Assembly (NCBI RefSeq): GCF_000012305.1
Contig: NC_007204.1
Span: 2,232,001-2,296,000 of the forward strand
From: Psychrobacter arcticus 273-4
GTDB lineage: Bacteria > Pseudomonadota > Gammaproteobacteria > Pseudomonadales > Moraxellaceae
Length of the DNA: 64,000 bases
Direction: 5' to 3'
In this document: positions 1 to 7,573 of the stretch, in pieces
How the letters are laid out: every line of letters begins with the position of its first letter
Position numbering within the stretch: position 1 is the first letter of the stretch
The notes under the pieces: model-generated
Databases searched by the model: none
The model's input: the letters and a program-made list of their open reading frames with translations, nothing else
Told to the model about the DNA's origin: nothing
Program-made: the position numbers and the translations under genes

Positions 1-217
1 CTCCTGATAATAGGCTGAGCTTATTCGCTAAACTTGCCAGAACAGGCAAATTAATCATGATCAGCGCACCAGCAATCTCATGATAGCACTGTGCCATTTG
101 CTCATCATTAGCGTGCGCTACCCCCAATTGCCAGCCATCAGCCACCTGTGATAATTGCTGATTAAACAGTGGCAATAACCACTCGAGCGTCACCATATCA
201 TGGGGCTGTTTTTTCAT
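1..217 (-). CDS. chpA: ChpA/PilL-type hybrid chemotaxis histidine kinase, N-terminal fragment
   Basis: Only the first 72 codons are present; the gene runs out of the left edge of the window. The ATG at 217 follows a CAGGA ribosome site by 7 bases and lies 30 bases after the pilK stop. The product begins MKKQPHDMVTLEWLLPLFNQ. The visible helical stretch fits the Hpt-like N-terminus of the large CheA-type kinases that close pilG-pilH-pilI-pilJ-pilK operons. The assignment rests mostly on position in that operon, because no catalytic motif is inside the window. In this family the kinase phosphorylates PilG and PilH to control pilus extension, retraction and cAMP signalling. Confidence 0.7.
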   Translation of the reverse strand, partial: MKKQPHDMVTLEWLLPLFNQQLSQVADGWQLGVAHANDEQMAQCYHEIAGALIMINLPVLASLANKLSLLSG

Positions 218-247
218 AGATTCATCCTGACTCTTTTAGGCGCTAAT

Positions 248-1150
248 TTAGGTACTGATTTTTTGCCATGCATTGATCTGTGGGTGCGCAATACGGCGCA
301 TATTTGAAGGACGCCAAAATAACGCCTCGCCTGGAGCCAATATAATATAACCACCTAAGGCGCATTGCTTTGATAATCGAGCCAAAATATCACGCTGGTC
401 AAACTTGCGAAAATATAACAGTACGTTTTGACAAACAATCACTTGTTGTAAATGCGCGGTAGGCGGTTTTTCATCCATAATATTGTGTAAAGCAAAGCGA
501 ACCTGCGATTTTAACGTGGCTGTGATCTGCCAGTAAGCATAGCTACTACTTACATTGGTTCTGCTTACGTTGATTCTGCTTAGATACGCGTTACCAACAC
601 TCGCTTCGTCATCTATGATTGCTGGTTGTAATGGTTGCACAAACTGCTGACAATATGGTGGGATTAATGATTGCTGTTCGTCGTCATATTGACCCAAGCG
701 CGCCTTTGCTAGTACTTGTTGACTCACATCAGTACCCAAGATCGTATAATTGCTCAACTGCTTTGCGGCCAAACTCATTGCCAGTGACCACGTCTCTTCT
801 CCACTCGCGCAGCCCACACTCCATATGCGAAACATCTCACTAGTATCATCAGTTGTAAGCTTACGCCGCTGATGCTGCTCTGCACATTCTGTGACAAAAT
901 CTATAGAAGGCAAGTGACGAAAAAATCGGCTTTCATGAATCAATGCTTTATCAAGCAAACGCTGGCGTAGCTCATCATGAAACGGCAACTGCTGCCACAA
1001 CTGGACGCTAGTCAATCCATAAGACAATGCCGTCTGAATGACCGCGTTTTCCAACCAATTGTATTGAATGTTGGGTAAAATAAAACCAGTCTCACACTCT
1101 ATATAGCGTTGCCATTGCCTGGCATCAAAATCATGGTCATACCGTATCAT
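248..1150 (-). CDS. pilK: CheR-type chemoreceptor methyltransferase PilK
   Basis: S-adenosylmethionine-dependent methyltransferase expected to methylate glutamates of the neighbouring PilJ. With the start at 1150 the protein has 300 residues, near the usual PilK size. The SAM-binding motif WSVGCASGEE lies at about residues 110-119, GTDVS at 139-143, and the CheR motif CQNVLLYF at 240-247. The frame stays open upstream to 1360, but those 62 extra codons are AT-rich, begin at a TTG and show no family similarity. The ATG at 1150 has an AAGG ribosome site 5 bases upstream, so I chose it. That leaves a spacer of about 210 bases after pilJ. The family call is firm; the exact start is less so. Confidence 0.85.
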   Translation of the reverse strand: MIRYDHDFDARQWQRYIECETGFILPNIQYNWLENAVIQTALSYGLTSVQLWQQLPFHDELRQRLLDKALIHESRFFRHLPSIDFVTECAEQHQRRKLTTDDTSEMFRIWSVGCASGEETWSLAMSLAAKQLSNYTILGTDVSQQVLAKARLGQYDDEQQSLIPPYCQQFVQPLQPAIIDDEASVGNAYLSRINVSRTNVSSSYAYWQITATLKSQVRFALHNIMDEKPPTAHLQQVIVCQNVLLYFRKFDQRDILARLSKQCALGGYIILAPGEALFWRPSNMRRIAHPQINAWQKIST

Positions 1151-1359
1151 TTTTACCTTATCTTGCATGAAGCTTTCTATTGCTGCAGCTTCAATTATAT
1201 GAATAATATTACTGTCTTTTTGAATATGATGCTTCATGTGACCTGCTATTAATGTTTCTGCTCCAATAATGTTGCTGCTGCAAACTTTATAATATCTGTT
1301 TAGAGCAGCAATTTGCTTAACATTCTTATAGAACAAATCATAAATGCTATCGACAATTA

Positions 1360-2787
1360 TTACATACTGTCTGAGACTCTCTCATCTATATCAAGATATT
1401 CATGGTCCATGCTTTCATGATCCAACTGCTCGTCATCGCTAGATACCTTAAAGCCGGCGACCGACTCCTGTAGTGCAATGGCTACTCCATTAAGATTACC
1501 AATAGAGCGTGCTGTCTCCATCGTGCCAGAAGACGTTTGAGAGGTAATATCTTGAATGATATTCATGGTATGAGAGATATGACCTGCCGATTCTGCCTGT
1601 TGCAGGGCGGCATTTGAAATATTTTGAATCAGATCAGCCAGTGTATTAGAAACGGTTTGCACCTCTTCTAGTGCTTTACCCGCATCTTTTGCCAAACGCG
1701 CACCACGTACGACTTCAGAAGTCGTTGATTCCATCGACATAACCGCTTCACTGGTATCTGTCTGAATGGTTTTTACCAGCGTTTCAATCTGCTTGGTTGC
1801 ATTTGCTGAACGCTCAGCAAGACGCTGAACCTCATCAGCAACAACCGCAAAGCCTCGTCCTGCTGCACCTGCCATTGATGCCTGAATTGCCGCGTTCAAT
1901 GCTAGGACATTGGTCTGGTCAGCAATATCGTTAATCAAACCAACGATATCACCAATCTCTTGCGAAGACTCACCAAGGCGTTTGATGCGCTTTGATGTCT
2001 CTTGAATCTGGTCACGGATAACGTTCATACCTTCGATAGAGCGCTGTACAACTTCTGCCCCATTATAAGCGATGACAACCGAACGCTGAGCAACCGTTGC
2101 AGATTCTGCCGCGTTATGAGAAACTTGGTCAATCGATACCGTCATCTCATTAATAGCCGCAGATACACCAGCGATTTCTTGTGCTTGATGCTCAGAAGCT
2201 GCCGCCAGCTCAACTGCAGCCATCTGTGTTTTCTGTGATGACTGCGAAACGCGATCAGCGGTACTATTAACAACCAATACTAATTGGCGTAAGTGGTCAA
2301 TGGCAAAGTTAACAGAGTCGGCAATCGCACCCGTAAAATCTTCTGATACCGTCGCATTGACCGTCAAATCACCGTCTGCCAAATCACCCAACTCATCAAG
2401 TAGGCGCAAAATAGCAATCTGGTTACGTGAGTTTTCTTCTTGAATTTTCCGCGCACGTTCAGACTCGGCTTGCACTTCTTGGCAACGACGCAATGTCTCT
2501 TTTTCGAGCAGTAAACGCTCTGAGGCAGCGCGCTGCTGTAGTATTTGGTATAAGGCAAATAAAATACCCAATATACTCAGTACAAAGACAAGCACTGGCA
2601 CTACGATTAATTGGCTGAACTCATTTATATAGTGATCGTGATCGATTACTGATAAGGATCTAATCAGCCAAAAAAGACAAAGGACATTTACCAGCACACA
2701 AAGCTCTAGTAAGAGCTTCCATTTACGACTCTCCTCAGTCGTGGTTTTATTTGCACCAGCGACAAGATTTTTTATAACATCACTCAT
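1360..2787 (-). CDS. pilJ: Methyl-accepting chemotaxis protein PilJ, short form
   Basis: Receptor of the type IV pilus chemosensory pathway, 475 residues. Two transmembrane helices lie at about residues 24-45 and 61-85, separated by only about 15 residues. A coiled-coil/HAMP-like stretch follows, then a canonical signalling domain with the hairpin-tip region DIADQTNVLALNAAIQAS, where the family usually has E in place of one Q-like position. PilJ of Pseudomonas is about 680 residues with a large periplasmic ligand domain; that domain is missing here. The ATG at 2787 has AAGGA nine bases upstream, which is better than the in-frame TTG at 2805. It lies between pilI and pilK and is probably co-transcribed, although the 194-base gap to pilI leaves room for another promoter. 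The C-terminal tail is acidic. Confidence 0.9.
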   Translation of the reverse strand: MSDVIKNLVAGANKTTTEESRKWKLLLELCVLVNVLCLFWLIRSLSVIDHDHYINEFSQLIVVPVLVFVLSILGILFALYQILQQRAASERLLLEKETLRRCQEVQAESERARKIQEENSRNQIAILRLLDELGDLADGDLTVNATVSEDFTGAIADSVNFAIDHLRQLVLVVNSTADRVSQSSQKTQMAAVELAAASEHQAQEIAGVSAAINEMTVSIDQVSHNAAESATVAQRSVVIAYNGAEVVQRSIEGMNVIRDQIQETSKRIKRLGESSQEIGDIVGLINDIADQTNVLALNAAIQASMAGAAGRGFAVVADEVQRLAERSANATKQIETLVKTIQTDTSEAVMSMESTTSEVVRGARLAKDAGKALEEVQTVSNTLADLIQNISNAALQQAESAGHISHTMNIIQDITSQTSSGTMETARSIGNLNGVAIALQESVAGFKVSSDDEQLDHESMDHEYLDIDERVSDSM

Positions 2788-2981
2788 CGTACTTATTCCT
2801 TTCAAACAATCGTCAAAGTCTTATTGTGATTGACTCTGAAATCATAGTGTTATCAAAAACAACAGTGATGGACAAAGCCTGTATGAATGCTGACACACCA
2901 CCGGATCATCTCAGCTATAATTCTTCTGACATCATTTTAATGAACACCTAATGATCAAACATGACGGGTCATTAAAAACAG

Positions 2982-3512
2982 TTATATTGCAGCATCGGTA
3001 TACTGTAAATCCTGTGTCAGCAAGCTTGGCATAAACACATACCAATCTTGTTCATCTTTGAAAAACTTGCCATGGTTATAAGGCGCAAATGGCGAATTCG
3101 GCTCCATTGCTTCTGGACGATATTGGTCTTGAGTAAACTGTTCGATACCGAGCACTTGATCAACAAGCAACCCTGAAAATACATTATTATGGTCGATGAC
3201 CATGACTTTGCACTGGCTCATTTGCGATAACCGACTGGGCACTTGTAAAAATCGAGACAAATCGGTCAACGGCAGTAAACGCCCGCGAATATTGGCGATA
3301 CCAAGCATCCAAGGCTTTACTAAGGGCACGCTGGTATACTCTGGCATGGATAATACTTCTGCTACTTGACCCATTGGCGCAACCAAGCGTTGACCGCCAA
3401 TCTCAAATACTATTCCTTGCCAGTCAAATTTTTGTCCACCGCGGGATCCACTTTTACGCGAACGTGCCATATCTGCTATACGCAGAAGCTCAACAAATCC
3501 TCTCGATGCCAC
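2982..3512 (-). CDS. pilI: CheW-like adaptor PilI
   Basis: A 176-residue CheW-domain protein that should couple PilJ to the ChpA kinase. The CheW fold is visible from about residue 25 (FDWQGIVFEIGGQRLVAPMG), with the typical PWMLGIANIRGRLLPLTDLS segment near residues 67-86. The start is GTG at 3512, with GGAG six bases upstream inside the end of pilH. The two genes are only 3 bases apart, so translational coupling is likely. The N-terminal 24 residues are basic and precede the domain. No anomalies were noticed. Confidence 0.9.
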   Translation of the reverse strand: MASRGFVELLRIADMARSRKSGSRGGQKFDWQGIVFEIGGQRLVAPMGQVAEVLSMPEYTSVPLVKPWMLGIANIRGRLLPLTDLSRFLQVPSRLSQMSQCKVMVIDHNNVFSGLLVDQVLGIEQFTQDQYRPEAMEPNSPFAPYNHGKFFKDEQDWYVFMPSLLTQDLQYTDAAI

Positions 3513-3515
3513 AAG

Positions 3516-3878
3516 CTACTCCATTACTTTACAAATTGTCTGGACCAGATCGCTTTCATTAACAGGCTTGGTAAGATACTCTTTTGCGCCTTGACGCTTG
3601 CCCCATACACGATCGGTTTCTTGATTTTTAGTACTGATCATAATGATAGGAATATGTGCTGTTACCTCGTCACGAGTAATTTTACGAGTTGCCTGAAAAC
3701 CATTCATTTCAGGCATGACCACATCCATCAAAATGACGTCTGGCAGATGAGCAATGGCCATCTGGCAACCTTGTTTACCATTGGTTGCTTCCAATACTTG
3801 ATAGTTATTTTTAGAAAGCATGTCACGAAATTTCGCCATCTCTGATAATGAATCCTCAATGACTAATACAGTAATCAT
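3516..3878 (-). CDS. pilH: Single-domain response regulator PilH
   Basis: A CheY-like receiver of 120 residues. The acidic pocket is E8-D9, the phospho-acceptor is D52 in VILMDVVMPE, and the conserved lysine is in YLTKPV. There is no output domain. In the Pil-Chp system PilH acts with PilG downstream of ChpA, usually in the pilus-retraction branch. The ATG at 3878 is preceded by AAAGGAAA, which makes it better than the TTG 21 bases upstream. A gap of 177 bases separates it from pilG. Confidence 0.9.
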   Translation of the reverse strand: MITVLVIEDSLSEMAKFRDMLSKNNYQVLEATNGKQGCQMAIAHLPDVILMDVVMPEMNGFQATRKITRDEVTAHIPIIMISTKNQETDRVWGKRQGAKEYLTKPVNESDLVQTICKVME

Positions 3879-4055
3879 GGTTATTTCCTTTATTTTCAAT
3901 GATATCTGTTTGAATATAGTGTTAAAACAAACTGATTGAAGTAATATTTTTATGCGGAACTAAATGTATATTGCTAATTGTGACAAAAATACTTTATCGT
4001 TAAATGTATCGCTATATGAAAAATTCTTGACCAATTTTTATGATTATTTCAAAGA

Positions 4056-4433
4056 TTAACGATACTTATTAATCGCCTCAAAAAGCTCATCCTTACTAAA
4101 CGGTTTGGTCAGATACTCATCAGAACCCACAATGCGTCCACGTGCTTTATCAAATAAACCATCTTTAGATGACAACATAATGACAGGCTTGCTGGCATAG
4201 TCAGGATTATTCTTAATCAAAGCACACGTCTGATAACCATCCAAACGCGGCATCATGATATCCACAAAAATAATATCTGGATTATGATCGACAATTTTAG
4301 CCAAGGCATCAAACCCATCAATGGCAGTTACAACTTCGCAGCCAGCTTTTTGCAGCAAGGTTTCTGCGGTACGGCGAATGGTTTTTGAATCATCAATAAC
4401 CATCACTTTTAAACCATCAAAATTATTTTGCAT
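4056..4433 (-). CDS. pilG: Single-domain response regulator PilG
   Basis: A CheY-like receiver of 125 residues, first gene of the pil chemosensory operon. The N-terminus contains VMVIDDSKTIRRTAETLL, which is almost diagnostic of PilG. The acidic pair is D14-D15, the phospho-acceptor is D58 in IIFVDIMMP, and the conserved lysine is in YLTKPF. Two in-frame ATGs exist, at 4439 and 4433; AGAGGA is too close to the first and well spaced (8 bases) for the second. In this family PilG is the output regulator that promotes pilus extension. Its upstream region runs into the heptanucleotide array about 360 bases away. Confidence 0.92.
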   Translation of the reverse strand: MQNNFDGLKVMVIDDSKTIRRTAETLLQKAGCEVVTAIDGFDALAKIVDHNPDIIFVDIMMPRLDGYQTCALIKNNPDYASKPVIMLSSKDGLFDKARGRIVGSDEYLTKPFSKDELFEAINKYR

Positions 4434-4790
4434 TCTCATTGTCCTCTTAACGACTATTTATTCACCATGCGGTATGTTCACAATGCTATTTATGCGTATT
4501 ATGCGTAGTGCTGTTTACTCATAATGCTCTGTCAATAAACGAGCATCTCTTACTCAATATCGCTTGCTATAAAAACAGTTAAATATTTAGTCTCATCAAA
4601 AAACCCATTATACTGAAAACCGATAAAATAAACCAAGTCGCAAATACATAGCATCGTTAGTAAATGTCGTCTATTCAATCGTAGCCACTATACAGAACCA
4701 GCTATCATCTTACCGAATAATTTACCTTTGTGATAAAAATATATCAATATATTTTTATCTATTTGTTTTAGCACAGTTGCCAACCATTAA
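4434..4790. other. Upstream region of the pil operon, no gene seen
   Basis: Non-coding, AT-rich DNA between pilG and the 7-bp tandem array. It must contain the pil operon promoter reading leftwards, but I could not choose convincing -35/-10 boxes. No RNA gene or long inverted repeat was recognised. Confidence 0.5.
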
Positions 4791-4992
4791 TTAGTAGTTA
4801 GTAGTTAGTAGTTAGTAGTTAGTAGTTAGTAGTTAGTAGTTAGTAGTTAGTAGTTAGTAGTTAGTAGTTAGTAGTTAGTAGTTAGTAGTTAGTAGTTAGT
4901 AGTTAGTAGTTAGTAGTTAGTAGTTAGTAGTTAGTAGTTAGTAGTTAGTAGTTAGTAGTTAGTAGTTAGTAGTTAGTAGTTAGTAGTTAGTA
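4791..4992. repeat. Perfect 7-bp tandem repeat, about 29 units
   Basis: The unit TTAGTAG repeats without interruption for 202 bases (28.9 copies). Seven is not a multiple of three, and the unit supplies stop codons in every frame on both strands (TAG on plus, TAA on minus), so it cannot be coding. It lies in the divergent spacer between pilG (358 bases away) and the adaptor gene at 5297 (304 bases away). Arrays like this change length by slipped-strand mispairing. Confidence 0.98.
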
Positions 4993-5076
4993 AAATTATG
5001 TTCAAATTAATTTTGTAAATTCAGGCGCTTAACGAATATTATCTATATAAGAGCGGCATTATAAATGCAGCCCCTC

Positions 5077-5214
5077 TATAGTTGAAATACTTTAAAGTCG
5101 CTACCGTATTGCTGGTGTAAATTTTTTGCAGCCTCTGTCTGCGTAGGCACAGCAAGCAAGAAAAATTTGCACCAGTAGTACGTGTTGTATCGATATTACT
5201 TTTCACCGACTATA
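5077..5214 (-). repeat. Dispersed 138-bp MITE-like element, copy 1
   Basis: Full-length copy in the reverse orientation relative to the reference copy at 29124. It begins TATAGTTGAAATACTT and ends TTTTCACCGACTATA. It sits about 85 bases after the 7-bp array and just upstream of the adaptor gene. Confidence 0.95.
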
Positions 5215-5296
5215 GCACTTATAAAAAGCCAGTTAAATACAATACAGTGTAGCCATTTCCCATACCCGTAATTCACTATATAATAAAAAGACGTTT

Positions 5297-6430
5297 ATGA
5301 TGGTGATTGGTATGATATTTTCTATGAGCTCGCTGCATGACATGCGTTTTATATGCTTACGGACTGCGCCGTTAAAAAATAGCGCCTATTTATTGAGCGC
5401 CCTACTTATTATTGCCTGCCAGCCAACGTCTCCCACTGAAGCCTTAACTAGCGAAAATAATGAGATGGTTGATATGCCGCTTATTAGCGCGGATAGTGTC
5501 ACCATCACACCTGATCATATTTTAAGTATAAAGCCAACCCGTTATCAGCCAAGCCTTGGCTTACAAGGTCGTATCGATTCTATCAAACAAATCAACCTTG
5601 TGGCTGGGCAGCCGCTGACGGTAGAGCAAGTATTGGTAAGTGAAAACCAATGGGTGAAAAAAGGTACGCCGCTACTCACGGTTCGACGTCAGGAAATTTT
5701 CAACAAACCGACAATGTCAGATGACCCCGCAACTGATGTGGATGCCAGTTTAAATACAACCGCCAGCAATATCGATAGGGCTAGCGCTTCGGACAATACC
5801 AGCCAGACCTCTGACTTGATAACATTACGTGCCCGTTTTTCAGGGCGCGTAGAGAATCTGTCGGTGCAAGCCGGACAAAAGATAGAGGCTCAAACAGCGT
5901 TATTGAAGCTAAGTGATGCAACTGAATTGCATTTCATCTCGACCTTACCGATTGAAGCCGAATCGCAAATCTCTGTCGGTCAAACCGTCAACTTCACCGC
6001 CGAAGATAGAGTGGATAAGTTTACTGGTCAGGTCAGTAAAGTACAGGCGCTAAAACAACCAATACAACTTTTGGTTTATGTGAATGTAATCAACAATGAA
6101 GTCAGTCGCAATCAGCTAGCGCCTGGTATGCAAGTCACCGGTCGGGTTGACTATGGGCAGATAGAAGTGGGTACTATCGTGCCTAAAAATGCCCTGCATA
6201 ATGTCGATTTGACACAAATACAGGTGCCGCCTTATAAACCGCTGCGTTCTTTGACTGCCAATATTTGGATTATAGGACAAGATCAGCGCTTAACCCGCCA
6301 GCCTATTGAAGTTATTGAATACGATCCACTGACCAAACAATATTTAATCGCTGGCATCAGTAGTGACAGTTTGATTTGTTTGGCAAACTTACCCATTGAA
6401 TCTAAAGGCAAAAAAGTGGTGGTATCTTAA
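5297..6430 (+). CDS. Efflux/HlyD-type periplasmic adaptor lipoprotein
   Basis: A membrane-fusion (RND/HlyD-type) adaptor, probably anchored in the inner membrane as a lipoprotein. The segment AYLLSALLIIAC ends in a lipobox-like IIAC. The two halves of a barrel-sandwich (lipoyl) domain follow, with SGRVENLSVQAGQKIEAQTA near residue 187, then beta-barrel and membrane-proximal segments (LAPGMQVTGRVDYG). The stretch between the lipoyl halves is a short, polar, Thr/Ser/Asp-rich linker and lacks the usual alpha-hairpin coiled coil. No inner-membrane pump or outer-membrane factor is adjacent, so the partner is unknown. The start is uncertain: ATG 5297 has a weak ribosome site, and ATG 5342 would give a more standard signal peptide. 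Confidence 0.7.
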   Translation: MMVIGMIFSMSSLHDMRFICLRTAPLKNSAYLLSALLIIACQPTSPTEALTSENNEMVDMPLISADSVTITPDHILSIKPTRYQPSLGLQGRIDSIKQINLVAGQPLTVEQVLVSENQWVKKGTPLLTVRRQEIFNKPTMSDDPATDVDASLNTTASNIDRASASDNTSQTSDLITLRARFSGRVENLSVQAGQKIEAQTALLKLSDATELHFISTLPIEAESQISVGQTVNFTAEDRVDKFTGQVSKVQALKQPIQLLVYVNVINNEVSRNQLAPGMQVTGRVDYGQIEVGTIVPKNALHNVDLTQIQVPPYKPLRSLTANIWIIGQDQRLTRQPIEVIEYDPLTKQYLIAGISSDSLICLANLPIESKGKKVVVS

Positions 6431-6713
6431 GCACAAAGTCACGCAGTTACATTGTGTAGAAACATTAACAAAGCACGCCTTGTTTAATAACATCCTGCTT
6501 AGGCAATATAGCGTATTATGGACAGTACGAATTGCATTCTTTTATTAAATAACAGTAAAGCATGGCTTCTATCTTAGATCGCTGTAAATGGCTTGTATCT
6601 TAGATGGTTGTAATATAAGCATTTGGGATAATTGAAAACTAAGGGCAGACGCCACTTTTGTAAATTTAGAAAGTGCATTAAGACAAACTATAACAACAAC
6701 TAGAGGAAACATT

Positions 6714-7436
6714 ATGAGTAAGCAGATTTTATTAATTGAAGATGATCCAGATTTAGCAGAGTTAATCAGTGATTATCTGACCATGAATTATTATGATGTA
6801 CATCATGCAGGTCTTGGTCAAGAAGGTCTGGATTTATTGAACACTAAAGAGCGTGATATTGACTTGGTAGTACTCGACCTTATGCTACCCGATATGGATG
6901 GTATGCAGGTTTGCCAAAAAATACGTGGCAATAAAAACAATATGACCAATAAAGTGCCGATTATTATGTTGACGGCAAAAGGCGATACTACAGACCGTGT
7001 ATTAGGTCTTGAGATGGGCGCTGATGACTATATTGCCAAACCGTTTGAACCGCGTGAATTGTTAGCCCGTATTCGTGCGGTTATTCGTCGCCATGAGCAG
7101 CCGAATCAAGCTGACAGTCAATCAGACAGCTTAACTTTCGGTAGATTGAGCGTGTTCCCTGACAGTCATGAAGTGACTATCGATGATTTGCCCGTACGCT
7201 TGACAACACATCAGTTCCAATTGTTGCATTATTTTGCCACTCATTCTGGCAAAGTACTAAATCGCGAGCAATTGTGGCAAGCCATGCCAAATGATGACAG
7301 CTCAGACAATATCGATCGCGCAATTGATGTGCACATTTCACGTCTGCGTGCTTTAATTGAAGATAATCCACGTCAGCCAAAGCGTATTATTACAGTGCGC
7401 GGCGTTGGTTATCAGTTTGCCACTGACCAAGTGTAG
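6714..7436 (+). CDS. OmpR-family response regulator
   Basis: A DNA-binding response regulator of 240 residues. The receiver domain spans about 1-120 with acidic pocket E9-D10-D11, phospho-acceptor D55 in VVLDLMLPDMDG, and lysine in YIAKPF. A winged-helix trans_reg_C domain follows from about 135 to 237, with LTTHQFQLLHYFA and the recognition region RAIDVHISRLRALIED. The ATG is preceded by AGAGGA. It is followed by its sensor kinase at 7574, but a strong hairpin lies between them. The closest styles are RstA and BfmR; I cannot assign an orthologue or signal from sequence alone. Confidence 0.9.
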   Translation: MSKQILLIEDDPDLAELISDYLTMNYYDVHHAGLGQEGLDLLNTKERDIDLVVLDLMLPDMDGMQVCQKIRGNKNNMTNKVPIIMLTAKGDTTDRVLGLEMGADDYIAKPFEPRELLARIRAVIRRHEQPNQADSQSDSLTFGRLSVFPDSHEVTIDDLPVRLTTHQFQLLHYFATHSGKVLNREQLWQAMPNDDSSDNIDRAIDVHISRLRALIEDNPRQPKRIITVRGVGYQFATDQV

Positions 7437-7490
7437 TCAGTTGCAAACTGTTGGTAAATAAACCGTCAAAATGCTTTAAAACGGTTCATT

Positions 7491-7524
7491 AAAAGGGGTA
7501 TCATACGTATGATAACCCCTTTTA
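7491..7524. terminator. Hairpin between regulator and kinase genes
   Basis: AAAAGGGGTATCATACG pairs with CGTATGATAACCCCTTTT, with one bulged A. The long GC-capped stem ends in TTTT. It could partly terminate regulator transcripts, lowering kinase expression relative to the regulator, or protect a 3' end. Confidence 0.65.
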
Positions 7525-7573
7525 TGTTTGACCATATAAAGTGGCATAAGCATTTGATAATAGAGATAATTTG

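Noticed and set aside
1151..1336. Upstream extension of PilK by 62 codons
   Set aside because: TTG start, AT-rich sequence and no similarity; ATG 1150 has a good ribosome site and gives the family length.
4791..4992. CRISPR-like reading of the 7-bp array
   Set aside because: There are no spacers between units; it is a simple tandem repeat.
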